Source: Porphyromonas crevioricanis (GTDB lineage Bacteria; Bacteroidota; Bacteroidia; Bacteroidales; Porphyromonadaceae). From it: a DNA stretch of 64,000 bases. Under the pieces are notes generated by a model that saw only the letters and a list, made by a program, of their open reading frames with translations, did not search any database and was not told where the DNA came from. Positions 54,298-62,128 of this stretch are shown one piece after another. The DNA lies in contig NZ_FUXH01000008.1 of NCBI RefSeq assembly GCF_900167225.1, positions 34,143-98,142 of the forward strand. The letters are read 5' to 3'. A program made the position numbers and the translations under genes. The stretch's first letter is position 1, and every line of letters begins with the position of its first letter.

Positions 54298-54316
54298 AAA
54301 GTGTATTGTTTTTCTT

Positions 54317-55009
54317 TCACCGATCTTTCACCCACGGCCTGAAAAGTAAATCCCCAGGCCGGGTAATTTTGATATTCTGCCAATTGCCCTCGACGACGAC
54401 TACACTTCCAACTCCATACAGAGCCTCGTAGACCGATGCATCATCGGTAAAATCGCTGCGATATGGGCAGCAATAAGCCTTTTTGATCCGATCTGCCCAA
54501 AAGCATTGAGGGGTCTGCACACTCACATAACAGGATCGATCCACAGCCCGACTTTTTCCGTCCGGTTCGAGTAAGCGCAAACTTTCAACTACAGGCTGTA
54601 CTGGTATGGCAGCATTGGCCGACTGTGCTGCCAACAAACAGTTTTCTATCGTAACAGGAGCAACATAAGGCCTCACTCCATCGTGAATTGCAACCAGAGC
54701 TTCGTCTGGAATTGTTTGCAAAGCATTTTTGATCGATTGGAAGCGAGTCTCGCCTCCAATCACAATACGGTGAGTAGGCACAGCACCCGACTCCTCAGAA
54801 ACAATCGACTCCCAAAGAGCCAAAGCTTCCTTGTTCAGTGTAACAACGATCTCATCTGCGTAAGGAGCGAAACAATCTATCGTACGGCTCAATATACTCC
54901 GTCCATCAACAGAGAGAAACTGCTTGGGCAAGTCTCCTCCCATACGCAATCCCTTACCTGCTGCTGTAATGACGGCATAGACCGGCATAGTGGTCTTCCA
55001 CTTCCCCAT
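54317..55009 (-). CDS. ispD: 2-C-methyl-D-erythritol 4-phosphate cytidylyltransferase
   Basis: IspD couples CTP to MEP in the non-mevalonate isoprenoid pathway. 230 residues, the normal length. Motifs: AVITAAGKGLRMGGDLPKQFLSVDGRSIL (CTP-binding loop), VIGGETRFQSIKNAL, ALVAIHDGVRPYV, VQTPQCFWAD and FTDDASVYEAL. A start at MPVYAVI (54988) is also possible. xseB lies 14 bp upstream, so the two are probably one transcript. Confidence 0.95.
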   Translation of the reverse strand: MGKWKTTMPVYAVITAAGKGLRMGGDLPKQFLSVDGRSILSRTIDCFAPYADEIVVTLNKEALALWESIVSEESGAVPTHRIVIGGETRFQSIKNALQTIPDEALVAIHDGVRPYVAPVTIENCLLAAQSANAAIPVQPVVESLRLLEPDGKSRAVDRSCYVSVQTPQCFWADRIKKAYCCPYRSDFTDDASVYEALYGVGSVVVVEGNWQNIKITRPGDLLFRPWVKDR

Positions 55010-55023
55010 TATATAACCCTCTC

Positions 55024-55239
55024 CTACTCCAATTTAGAAATCAGTTCTTCCAATTTCTTATCCGCGGAAGTCAGTTTATTGCGACAATATTTGACGATAT
55101 CTACAGCTTCTGCCACCAAAGCAGTCAGTTCGTCTACATCAGGGCTTTGATGCTCTATTCGCTGTACGATCTCTTCAAGTCGCCCCATTGCGGCTGTGTA
55201 GGATTTGTATTTGTCCTGTTCAGATTTGGCTGTACCCAT
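55024..55239 (-). CDS. xseB: Exodeoxyribonuclease VII small subunit
   Basis: 71 residues, the usual size. YTAAMGRLEEIVQRIEHQSPDVDELTALVAEAVDIVKYCRNKL is the helical XseB pattern. XseB binds the XseA large subunit to form the single-strand-specific exonuclease VII; xseA is not in this window. It is first in the xseB-ispD transcript, with a TACCTTTG box 22 bp upstream. Confidence 0.92.
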   Translation of the reverse strand: MGTAKSEQDKYKSYTAAMGRLEEIVQRIEHQSPDVDELTALVAEAVDIVKYCRNKLTSADKKLEELISKLE

Positions 55240-55260
55240 ATTTCACTGCTTTTACTTTCG

Positions 55261-55268
55261 CAAAGGTA
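55261..55268 (-). promoter_or_regulatory. xseB-ispD promoter -7 box
   Basis: Minus-strand TACCTTTG ending 22 bp before the xseB ATG. A leader of about 15 nt would result. Confidence 0.5.
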
Positions 55269-55377
55269 GCTGAAATAGCTCCTTCGATAGCAGGTTCGTA
55301 AATAAGTCCAATACTCCTATTGTTTTCCTCTCGACTGCATCAAAACGGCTATTGAAGACTACTCGAAAAGGAATTAT

Positions 55378-55683
55378 TCAACGACCATACAAGTTCTTCA
55401 TACATCTATAAAATTCCGCCGGCACACCCATATAACGAACAATGCAACTGACCATACGTGGCGACAAATGATGCTTGCCTTTGTAAAGGCCACATGCCTC
55501 TAATTCGGCAAGCAAAGCCGGATCTCCATGAATAAATCGAGACAAATTGCGACTGGCCTGGCAGGGTGATGAATCAGGGTAATAGATAGAGGCCAATTCC
55601 TTGAATGTGTACACACGAAAATCGAAGTCATATGCGCCACTACCATTCGGGAAATCTGAGGAAATAGAAAAATTAGTGTTCAT
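55378..55683 (-). CDS. DUF4248-family protein
   Basis: 101 residues. FRVYTFKELASIYYPDSSPCQASRNLSRFIHGDPALLAELEACGLYKGKHHLSPRMVSCIVRYMGVP matches the DUF4248 pattern, a small helical Bacteroidota family with a helix-turn-helix look (KELASIYYPD...ASRNLSRFI). It has no signal peptide. Function is unknown; DNA binding is only a guess. It stands alone. The 313-bp gap between its start and murI holds the murI promoter and nothing else I can support. Confidence 0.8.
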   Translation of the reverse strand: MNTNFSISSDFPNGSGAYDFDFRVYTFKELASIYYPDSSPCQASRNLSRFIHGDPALLAELEACGLYKGKHHLSPRMVSCIVRYMGVPAEFYRCMKNLYGR

Positions 55684-55936
55684 AACGGAGAATATAAAAA
55701 CTGCTTATATATACTTGCTGAGAGGATACGGTCATCAGTTAGAATAAAAAGACTGACCGAACTAAATACTACACAAATCTCTTACGCTCTGCAAAGGAAA
55801 CAAATAAACAAGTGGGGAACAAGCTGGCAAACCACTCTTAGAGATAACGAAGCAATGCGAAACATTGGGGAACCTTTTCCGGCATTGCTCCTCCATATCT
55901 AGATGAACGAGACCCTCGAAGGAGCAAATTATGTTG

Positions 55937-55944
55937 TATCTTTG
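55937..55944 (+). promoter_or_regulatory. murI promoter -7 box
   Basis: TATCTTTG, exact TAnnTTTG match, 52 bp before the ATG at 55997; leader about 45 nt. It supports the 55997 start over the ATG at 55931, which would lie upstream of the transcript. Confidence 0.5.
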
Positions 55945-55996
55945 GGGGAAAATACCAAAACAACAAACAACGAATTCTCAGTATATACTTCAATCT

Positions 55997-56824
55997 ATGA
56001 ATAAGACTCCTATCGGCATATTCGATTCCGGCTACGGTGGCCTGACGATCCTCAACGAAATACGCAAGTTGCTGCCGGAATATGACTACGTTTATTTGGG
56101 CGATAATGCACGTTCCCCATATGGGAGTCGCTCCTGTGAGGTGGTGTACAAATTCACCAAACAAGCAGTGGATACGCTCTTCGATCTCGGTTGTCCCCTA
56201 GTAATTCTGGCTTGCAACACAGCCTCTGCCAAAGCTCTTCGAACTATACAGCAGCTGGATTTGCCACAATCTGGAGATTCCAGTCGCAGAGTACTTGGGG
56301 TAATTCGCCCCACTGTAGAGGTTATCGAAAAACTATCCGTGGGCGGACACGTAGGCGTATTGGCTACACAAGGGACTGTATCCTCTCATTCCTACCAAAT
56401 AGAAATCAACAAACTATTCCCCGATGTAAAAGTGACCGAAGAAGCCTGCCCCCTGTGGGTTCCTCTGGTGGAGACAGGAGAAAGCGAAAGCCCTGGAGCC
56501 GACTACTTTGTACGCAAACATCTGGAACAGCTCATTGCCAAGGACGATTCTATAGACACCATCATACTTGGCTGTACTCACTATCCCCTCCTAATCCCAA
56601 AGATGAAGCGACTGCTTACCCCCACGATAAAGCTAGTACCTCAAGGAGAGATCGTAGCCAAGTCTCTGACCGACTATCTGGAGCGACACCCGGAGATGGA
56701 TAAGCGATTGAGCCGAAACGGCAGTATTCGTTATCTAACAACGGAGAGCTGCGACAAATTCAAAGACTTAGCCTCCGTTTTTCTCTCGGACGACATCAAG
56801 GCCGAACACATCAACATCGACTAA
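55997..56824 (+). CDS. murI: Glutamate racemase
   Basis: A 275-residue cytoplasmic enzyme making D-glutamate for peptidoglycan. The two-cysteine acid/base pair is visible: LACNTASAKALR (first Cys) and ILGCTHYPLLIPKM (second Cys). The N-terminus IGIFDSGYGGLTIL carries the catalytic Asp, and YLGDNARSPYGSRS the substrate loop. The gene begins at MNKTPIGIFD. A small META-domain lipoprotein gene follows after 19 bp, probably on the same mRNA. Confidence 0.95.
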   Translation: MNKTPIGIFDSGYGGLTILNEIRKLLPEYDYVYLGDNARSPYGSRSCEVVYKFTKQAVDTLFDLGCPLVILACNTASAKALRTIQQLDLPQSGDSSRRVLGVIRPTVEVIEKLSVGGHVGVLATQGTVSSHSYQIEINKLFPDVKVTEEACPLWVPLVETGESESPGADYFVRKHLEQLIAKDDSIDTIILGCTHYPLLIPKMKRLLTPTIKLVPQGEIVAKSLTDYLERHPEMDKRLSRNGSIRYLTTESCDKFKDLASVFLSDDIKAEHINID

Positions 56825-56843
56825 CCATAATAACGACAATCTT

Positions 56844-57281
56844 ATGAACATGAAAAAAATCGTATCACTGTCTCTGCTTCTGCTGACAACAATCTTACTG
56901 ACTACCCAATGTGGATGCCGTAAATCTTGTGACCAAAAGATTGATGGGAATTGGCAGGTAGTCAATATGAATGGTGAAGCTATAGAGCCTGTTCACGACC
57001 AGCTTACCCTGAATATCGAAGCCAAGAAAAAAATAGCCGGAGGGATCGGTATTTGCAATCGTTTCTCTTGCAACCTAGACACAAAAGAAATAAAGGAAGG
57101 AAAAATCAAGTTCGGGGAAATCGTTTCCACCAAAGTGGGATGTGACAAAATATCCTACGAATTTGCACTCTTTTCTTGCCTTGAAATGGCCACGAATTAC
57201 AGTTTATCTGGAGATGTACTAGTACTCACCGGCGATGGGCCAGAAGGCAAATCCAGCATTACCTTCATTCGAAAGAAGTAG
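56844..57281 (+). CDS. META-domain lipoprotein
   Basis: 145 residues. A signal peptide with Cys-rich end (ILLTTQCGCRKSC) suggests lipidation at Cys23 or Cys25, with neither context perfect. The META (HslJ-like) domain fills the rest: IDGNWQVVNMNGEAIEP, AGGIGICNRFSCNLDTKEIKEGKIKFGEIVSTKVGC and SLSGDVLVLTGDGPEGKSSITFIRK. Such proteins are small beta folds linked to heat, novobiocin or membrane stress in E. coli; the role here is unknown. Four more cysteines in the mature part could pair. It ends at a strong bidirectional terminator. Confidence 0.82.
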   Translation: MNMKKIVSLSLLLLTTILLTTQCGCRKSCDQKIDGNWQVVNMNGEAIEPVHDQLTLNIEAKKKIAGGIGICNRFSCNLDTKEIKEGKIKFGEIVSTKVGCDKISYEFALFSCLEMATNYSLSGDVLVLTGDGPEGKSSITFIRKK

Positions 57282-57300
57282 GTGAGAAGAGCCGAAAAAG

Positions 57301-57346
57301 AAATACCCCTGAGAGTTTTCTTCTAAACTCTCAGGGGTATTTTTTT
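57301..57346. terminator. Bidirectional rho-independent terminator
   Basis: AAATACCCCTGAGAGTTT (57301-57318) pairs perfectly over 18 bp with AAACTCTCAGGGGTATTT (57325-57342) around a 6-nt loop, followed by a T-run. The A-run on the other side serves the convergent TPM gene. Confidence 0.92.
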
Positions 57347-57386
57347 AGGTATAGTACGTCTTTGCTGCTGTATTCAACAGAAACGA

Positions 57387-58751
57387 TCACCATTTATCAG
57401 AAAATCCACCGCCACCGGAAGAACCGCCACCCCAGCCTCCTCGACCAGACGAGCCAGAGCCTCCACCTCGTCCTCCTCTGCCTCCCAACATCAAGGCCTG
57501 TAATATGGCAATAAGGATGTAAACAAAACCGCCCCAAAAGCCTCCTGCAAAAGACTTGACTTCTGTCCGGCCCTGAGAGGAAACAGTCCGCTCATATTCA
57601 TAGAAGCAATGCTCGCAACGCATCTTTCGCACAGAAGCAGACATTCGAGCTTTACTATCATCTTGTACTCGAGATCTCACCGGCAAAGCTGTGTAATAAT
57701 GACAACTGGGGCAACGCTCGACCTCCCTGCTTATTGGGATACTTTCCACTGCACTATATCCGCAGGTATTGCAGTGAAAAGTTCTGTGACCGGCTGTTCC
57801 AAGAGCTTTCTCCCGAATCTGCCCTTCATCCAATACCACAGCCGAGCTATCCGAGCTTCCTTGCGCCCCACAATGGGGGCAGGAAATAGCCAAAGACATC
57901 AATTCTTTTTCCTTCTTCTTGTACCAATACAAGTAAAAAGGCCAAGCCGGCAAGAAAAACAGGAAAACATCTGGAGATACGGCTGAGGCTCGAAACAAGG
58001 TCAAAGAATTTCTCCGGCCAATCTGTGCCATCGAGAATTGCTTGACAATAGAGATTGAACGTATATAAAGCAAGAGAGATAGCAAGAGATATACCGCAAG
58101 GGCAATGGATCCATTCAAATAAGCTGCGCCTTCTACTGAGTTTGAGGAAAGAGTTTGCTTCCTGTCTTGCCCTTTCTGGTAACCGACTCTCGATAGCTCG
58201 GCATCTATGGCATTCAAACCGGCCAAAAGCCCCTCAGTCACACGCCCTTCTCTGAAACGTGGGAAAATCTCAGACCTGGCAATACGCATCGCCAGAGCAT
58301 CGGGGATATAAGGCTCGGCTCCATATCCGGTCTCTATGCGAAAATCTCGTGTGCCATTCTCCCCCTTCATCTCCGATACAATCAATAAACCAAAATCATC
58401 TTCTCTACTGCCAAGCTTCCAAAGTTGATAAAGCTCATTGGAGAACGTATTGATTGTATAATTCTCATGATCTATCGCATCAAGTAATACGACAGCCACT
58501 TCCAGACCATAGGTCTCTCGAAGGGCGACACAAGCTCTATCCAGCTGTGCAAACTCTCCTGCAGAAAGCGTACCGGACATATCGACCACATGGCGATTTC
58601 TCTCCGATAGCTGTACATTCGGCACCTGCGAGGGCTGTATGCCGGCCGAAAGAGAGAATAGACTTACCCAAACAAAAAGACAAGTCAATAAGAGGAAACG
58701 CAACCGAGAGAAGGTATGACAACAGAGGTCACCCGAAGGGGCAAACAACAT
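57387..58751 (-). CDS. TPM-domain (YgcG-like) membrane protein
   Basis: About 454 residues. After a signal peptide (RFLLLTCLFVWVSLFSLSAG) comes the TPM domain (~45-190): NRHVVDMSGTLSAGEFAQLDRACVALRETYGLEVAVVLLDAI, GLLIVSEMKGENGTRDFRIETGYGAEPYIPDALAMRI. One TM segment (~215) and a second hydrophobic stretch (~255) lead to a Cys-rich region with CxxC pairs (CPHCGAQG, CNTCGYSA, CPSCHYY, CEHCFYEY), probably zinc ribbons, and a Gly/Arg-rich tail ending GGGFSDKW. The start at 58751 replaces a TTG 24 bp upstream. It follows lemA at 26 bp; TPM-LemA pairs are common membrane-associated partners of unclear function. Confidence 0.9.
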   Translation of the reverse strand: MLFAPSGDLCCHTFSRLRFLLLTCLFVWVSLFSLSAGIQPSQVPNVQLSERNRHVVDMSGTLSAGEFAQLDRACVALRETYGLEVAVVLLDAIDHENYTINTFSNELYQLWKLGSREDDFGLLIVSEMKGENGTRDFRIETGYGAEPYIPDALAMRIARSEIFPRFREGRVTEGLLAGLNAIDAELSRVGYQKGQDRKQTLSSNSVEGAAYLNGSIALAVYLLLSLLLYIRSISIVKQFSMAQIGRRNSLTLFRASAVSPDVFLFFLPAWPFYLYWYKKKEKELMSLAISCPHCGAQGSSDSSAVVLDEGQIREKALGTAGHRTFHCNTCGYSAVESIPISREVERCPSCHYYTALPVRSRVQDDSKARMSASVRKMRCEHCFYEYERTVSSQGRTEVKSFAGGFWGGFVYILIAILQALMLGGRGGRGGGSGSSGRGGWGGGSSGGGGFSDKW

Positions 58752-58777
58752 AGAAGTAAAAGAAAAGAGAAGCAAGG

Positions 58778-59368
58778 TTACAAATCTAAGTCCGGGGCTA
58801 CATCAGTGCCGGTCTTTGCCTCAAAGTACGGACGCTTTTCAAACCCGAACATAGAAGCGATGATTGTAGTGGGGAAACGACGTATTGCCGTGTTATAGGT
58901 TTGTGCTGTTTCGTTGAAACGCTTGCGCTCGACTGTGATCCGGTTCTCTGTGCCTTCCAGTTGAATCATCAATGTATTGTACTGTGCATCGGCTTTCAAT
59001 GTGGGGTAATTCTCTCGTATCACCATCAATCGCCCCAGAGCCTGAGAGAGACCATCCTGCGCAGCCTGAAACTGCATCAAGGCTTCCGGTGTGAGATTGG
59101 AGGCATCGACTGTCATTGCTGTGGCGGAAGCTCTCGCCTCTGTCACCTGACGGAGTGTTTCCTGCTCATGAGTAGCATAAGACTTAACAACCTTGGCCAA
59201 ATTGACGATCAAGTCGGCACGTCGCTGATATACATTTTGCACTTGAGACCAATCCCTCTCTACCTTTTCTTGCAAATCGACCATCCTGTTATAGCTCATA
59301 TAGGTAGATATTCCAAGCAATAGCAGGAACAGAACAAGCACTAAAACAACTATACGATTTCTATTCAT
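58778..59368 (-). CDS. lemA: LemA-family protein
   Basis: 196 residues: a single N-terminal TM helix (IVVLVLVLFLLLLGISTYMSYN) then a long antiparallel helical bundle. Family stretches: VDLQEKVERDWSQVQNVYQRRADLIVNLAKVVKSYATHEQETLRQVTEARASA and ENYPTLKADAQYNTLMIQLEGTENRITVERKRFNETAQTYNTAIRRFPTTIIA. It probably faces the periplasm and acts with the adjacent TPM protein, as lemA and TPM genes are neighbours in many genomes. Confidence 0.93.
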   Translation of the reverse strand: MNRNRIVVLVLVLFLLLLGISTYMSYNRMVDLQEKVERDWSQVQNVYQRRADLIVNLAKVVKSYATHEQETLRQVTEARASATAMTVDASNLTPEALMQFQAAQDGLSQALGRLMVIRENYPTLKADAQYNTLMIQLEGTENRITVERKRFNETAQTYNTAIRRFPTTIIASMFGFEKRPYFEAKTGTDVAPDLDL

Positions 59369-59468
59369 CTTCCAAGTAAACTCTTAATTAATCTCAATAC
59401 AATACAATATACACCTGATAAAGGTTCATTCTTCCCTGCAAATCCTTGCTCTCAGCAAGGCGGAGGCA

Positions 59469-60071
59469 TCATCCTTTGCGCCCGTATCTGCGCTGTGGAG
59501 CTCCGGGAGTTTTTTTCACAGACCAGCCGAAGTAACCGATAAAATCCCCCAAAGCAAAATATTCGCCATGGGCATAAACCAGCAAATCTGCAGCCTGCAT
59601 ATCGAAAGCTCCGCTCTCGGGGTCTAAGTAACGGGGATCGACTCTCACATTCACCACATCGGCCAAAAACATATCATGGCTGCCCAGCTCCAGTACCTGC
59701 CGGATCTTACATTCCAGACTCAACGGGCTCTCAGCCACAAGAGGGGCTGAAATCAGCTTACCCTTTTCCGGCTGAAGACCGGTCTCAGCAAACTTGTCAT
59801 AGTCTTTTCCGGAACGCACTCCACACCAATCCGTAGCCTTGGCCATAGCTCGATTGGTAAGATTTAATCCAAACTCTCCCGTTGCTGAAAGGATCGCATG
59901 AGAATGACGCTCCTTGCGAACACTGATATAGCACATGGGAGGAGTGCTGCATATCGTACCAGTCCAAGAGACCGTGATCAAATTGTAATTCTCCGGGCTG
60001 TCTCCGCAGCTAACCAAGGCAGCCGGGAGAGGATAGAGCAATGTACCCGGCTTCCAATCCTGTCTACTCAT
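59469..60071 (-). CDS. Flavin reductase-like (flavoredoxin-type) protein
   Basis: 200 residues of the FMN-binding split-barrel fold. Visible parts: PGTLLYPLPAALVSCGDSPENYNLITVSWTGTICSTPPMCYISVRKERHSHAILSATGEFGLNLTN, then DYDKFAETGLQPEKGKLISAPLVAESPLSLECKIRQVLELGSHDMFLADV. This is the flavin_reduct family; members bind FMN and carry electrons or reduce flavin. Its ATG overlaps the pyrI stop (ATGA), so it is translated with the aspartate transcarbamoylase genes. The reason for that pairing is not obvious. Confidence 0.9.
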   Translation of the reverse strand: MSRQDWKPGTLLYPLPAALVSCGDSPENYNLITVSWTGTICSTPPMCYISVRKERHSHAILSATGEFGLNLTNRAMAKATDWCGVRSGKDYDKFAETGLQPEKGKLISAPLVAESPLSLECKIRQVLELGSHDMFLADVVNVRVDPRYLDPESGAFDMQAADLLVYAHGEYFALGDFIGYFGWSVKKTPGAPQRRYGRKG

Positions 60072-60523
60072 AATAATTCTATCTGTGACGGATGAATCTT
60101 ACGACCACAATACTTACACTGCAAAATCTCAGTATCGGAGTCGACAACAAGGAAGTGCGTGCGCATAGGTTCGTGGTTGGTAATACACTTGCTATTGGGG
60201 CAACGTACCAGACCTACTATATTCTCCGGCAATGGGATCGGACGTTTCTCCACCACCTCAAATTCCCGTATCACATTCAGATGTACATTCGGGGCCAAGA
60301 TAGCGATACGACTAAGCTCCTCTTCGCTAAAAAACCGGTCAGAAATCTTGATCACTCCTTTCGAGCCCAGTGTAGCACTCGGCAAATTATTGCCCAACGT
60401 GACCGGTGTAGCAATCTCGTGCAGCCTGAGCATGGCAGCCACCGAAAAGAGCTTTTCGGTAGGGATATGATCGATCACAGTACCATTCTGAATGGCTGCG
60501 ACCAAAAATTTTTCTTTTTTCAT
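60068..60523 (-). CDS. pyrI: Aspartate carbamoyltransferase regulatory subunit
   Basis: 151 residues. PyrI binds CTP/ATP and tunes PyrB activity. The N-terminal allosteric domain has ALIDHIP-like NGTVIDHIPTEKLFSVAAML. The C-terminal zinc domain carries four cysteines in CPNSKCITNHEPMRTHF and ILQCKYCGRKI. It lies 18 bp after pyrB. Confidence 0.96.
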   Translation of the reverse strand: MKKEKFLVAAIQNGTVIDHIPTEKLFSVAAMLRLHEIATPVTLGNNLPSATLGSKGVIKISDRFFSEEELSRIAILAPNVHLNVIREFEVVEKRPIPLPENIVGLVRCPNSKCITNHEPMRTHFLVVDSDTEILQCKYCGRKIHPSQIELL

Positions 60524-60541
60524 TGCTATGTCGGGTAGCTA

Positions 60542-61456
60542 TTAGTTGTTTACTTCGATGCCCAGCACTTCGCATATAATACTCTGCCGCACGAAAAGCC
60601 CATTCCGAGCCTGCTGTACATAGTAGGCATGAGGGGTATCATCGACATCGGTCGCTATCTCATTGACCCTCGGCAGGGGATGCAACACTCGCATATGAGG
60701 TTTGGCCAAATGGAGCATATCGGCCGTAAGGGTATAGACATCTTTTACCCTCTCGTACTCTTCCATGTCTACAAAACGTTCACGCTGCACACGTGTCATA
60801 TAGAGAATATCGGCCTTGGCTATCAATTCGGGGGTAAACTGGTCTGTCTCTTCGAAAGGGAGATCGTGCTGCCGGCAATACTCGCGATACTCCTCCGGCA
60901 AAGCCAATTCTTCCGGAGCCACGAAGATGAAATGCGGTCTGTATGAAGACAAGCCGGAAATCAGGGAATGGATCGTGCGGCCATACTTTAGATCTCCCAC
61001 CATCACCACAGTGTGGTCGTAAAGCGTGCCCTGTGTTTGGCGAATCGTATAGAGATCCAACAAGGTCTGTGAGGGGTGTTGATTAGCCCCATCACCGGCA
61101 TTGACGATCGGAGCCCGGTTCAGCTCACTGGCATAGAAAGCTGCTCCTTCCAGAAAGTGCCGCATAATAATCAAATCGGCATAGTTAGACACCATAGAAA
61201 TAGTATCCTTGAGACTCTCTCCCTTGGATGTACTGGACGAACTGGCATCCGAGAAACCGATGACCCGGCCTCCCAAGCGATTGACAGCCGTCTCAAAACT
61301 AAGTCGGGTACGAGTGGAGGGTTCAAAAAAAAGTGTGGCTACTACCTTTCCCTCAAGTAGCGACCGATTGGGATTCGCTTCAAACAAACGTGCTCGATCC
61401 AGGATCCGCTCTATATCGGCAGCACTCAACCGATCTATCGTTACTAAGTGATGCAT
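60542..61456 (-). CDS. pyrB: Aspartate carbamoyltransferase catalytic subunit
   Basis: 304 residues. PyrB condenses carbamoyl phosphate with aspartate, the first committed step of pyrimidine synthesis. The carbamoyl-phosphate loop [15 protein letters not shown], the 80s loop [14 protein letters not shown], and [16 protein letters not shown] are present, as is [28 protein letters not shown] near the end. First gene of pyrB-pyrI-flavin reductase; promoter TATCTTTG at 61514. Confidence 0.97.
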   Translation of the reverse strand: MHHLVTIDRLSAADIERILDRARLFEANPNRSLLEGKVVATLFFEPSTRTRLSFETAVNRLGGRVIGFSDASSSSTSKGESLKDTISMVSNYADLIIMRHFLEGAAFYASELNRAPIVNAGDGANQHPSQTLLDLYTIRQTQGTLYDHTVVMVGDLKYGRTIHSLISGLSSYRPHFIFVAPEELALPEEYREYCRQHDLPFEETDQFTPELIAKADILYMTRVQRERFVDMEEYERVKDVYTLTADMLHLAKPHMRVLHPLPRVNEIATDVDDTPHAYYVQQARNGLFVRQSIICEVLGIEVNN

Positions 61457-61513
61457 AAATGATCAGGTCTCTATATGCCGAAGCCGATTGCTCGACTCGG
61501 CTGTTAATATCCA

Positions 61514-61521
61514 CAAAGATA
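61514..61521 (-). promoter_or_regulatory. pyrB operon promoter -7 box
   Basis: Minus-strand TATCTTTG, an exact TAnnTTTG match, about 58 bp before the pyrB ATG. I see no attenuator-like hairpin with a T-run in the short leader. Confidence 0.5.
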
Positions 61522-61596
61522 ATCTAAGATAGGCAAGCATGAGTTCTCTCCACCAAGACTAACGAACAGATCCTCCAAAAGGGTCAAAAACAGCCT

Positions 61597-61712
61597 CTCC
61601 GAAATGCCCTATTCATCGGCATTCTGAGGGGGTCAAATTTCTCTCCTCAGAGAAATTTTGCTAACACAGGAGAAAACAAAAATTCTCTCAGGAGAGAATT
61701 TTCGCTCCCTCC
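61597..61712 (+). repeat. Dispersed palindromic repeat A, copy 3
   Basis: In the same orientation as copy 2. It opens AATGCC-CTATTCATC-GGCATT, followed by CTCTCCTCAGAGAAATTTTGCTAACACAGG-type alternating arms (shown in part), and AGGAGAGAATTTTCGCTCC. It lacks the GTGTCAT/CGGCTCCC edge of copy 2, so it is shorter. It lies in the 672-bp gap between pyrB and the M43 gene. Confidence 0.75.
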
Positions 61713-61878
61713 CCAGATATTTTTCAATAGGTATCCACTGCCCTATTTTCCCCCTAAAAAACCCGTCTTTGAGGGGTACAAATAGGCCTCTCAATTAAAC
61801 TATAATTTACAACTCGCTCCTCTCCTACTCTCTGTCCGGATTTGAGACTGAGAGTTCAGAAAATGTACTTGTCATGAT

Positions 61879-62110
61879 TAAGCCCGAATGTAGAAAAATA
61901 ACGCAGCGAGTGCGGTGTAAAGCAAGAGTCTCAACGACTAAAAAAACAGGGCTGTGGCAAAATCAGCTTTGCCACAGCCCTGTTTGGGTGCGTCAGAATA
62001 CGCAAGATGCAAGGTACTAAGACTGGGGCTAAAGGAGGCATACCGTGAAAGTACGTAACCGAAGCCGGATGTCGCAAGTAACACAGCAGTTTGCGTATTC
62101 TAATGCACCG
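61879..62110 (+). repeat. Repeat B, copy 2, around the M43-gene terminator
   Basis: Shares two motifs with the locus downstream of feoB: 61879-61913 (TAAGCCCGAATGT...GAGTGC) and 62009-62028 (GCAAGGTACTAAGACTGGGG). It also has its own inverted repeat: GGTGCGTCAGAATACGCAA at about 61987-62005 against TTGCGTATTCTAATGCACC at about 62092-62110 (17 of 19 match). Confidence 0.6.
61947..61982 (-). terminator. Rho-independent terminator of the M43 gene
   Basis: CAGGGCTGTGGCAAA (61947-61961) pairs over 15 bp with TTTGCCACAGCCCTG (61968-61982). On the minus strand seven T residues follow. It lies about 145 bp past the stop, within repeat B. Confidence 0.88.
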
Positions 62111-62128
62111 CCATACAGACTGATTTAA

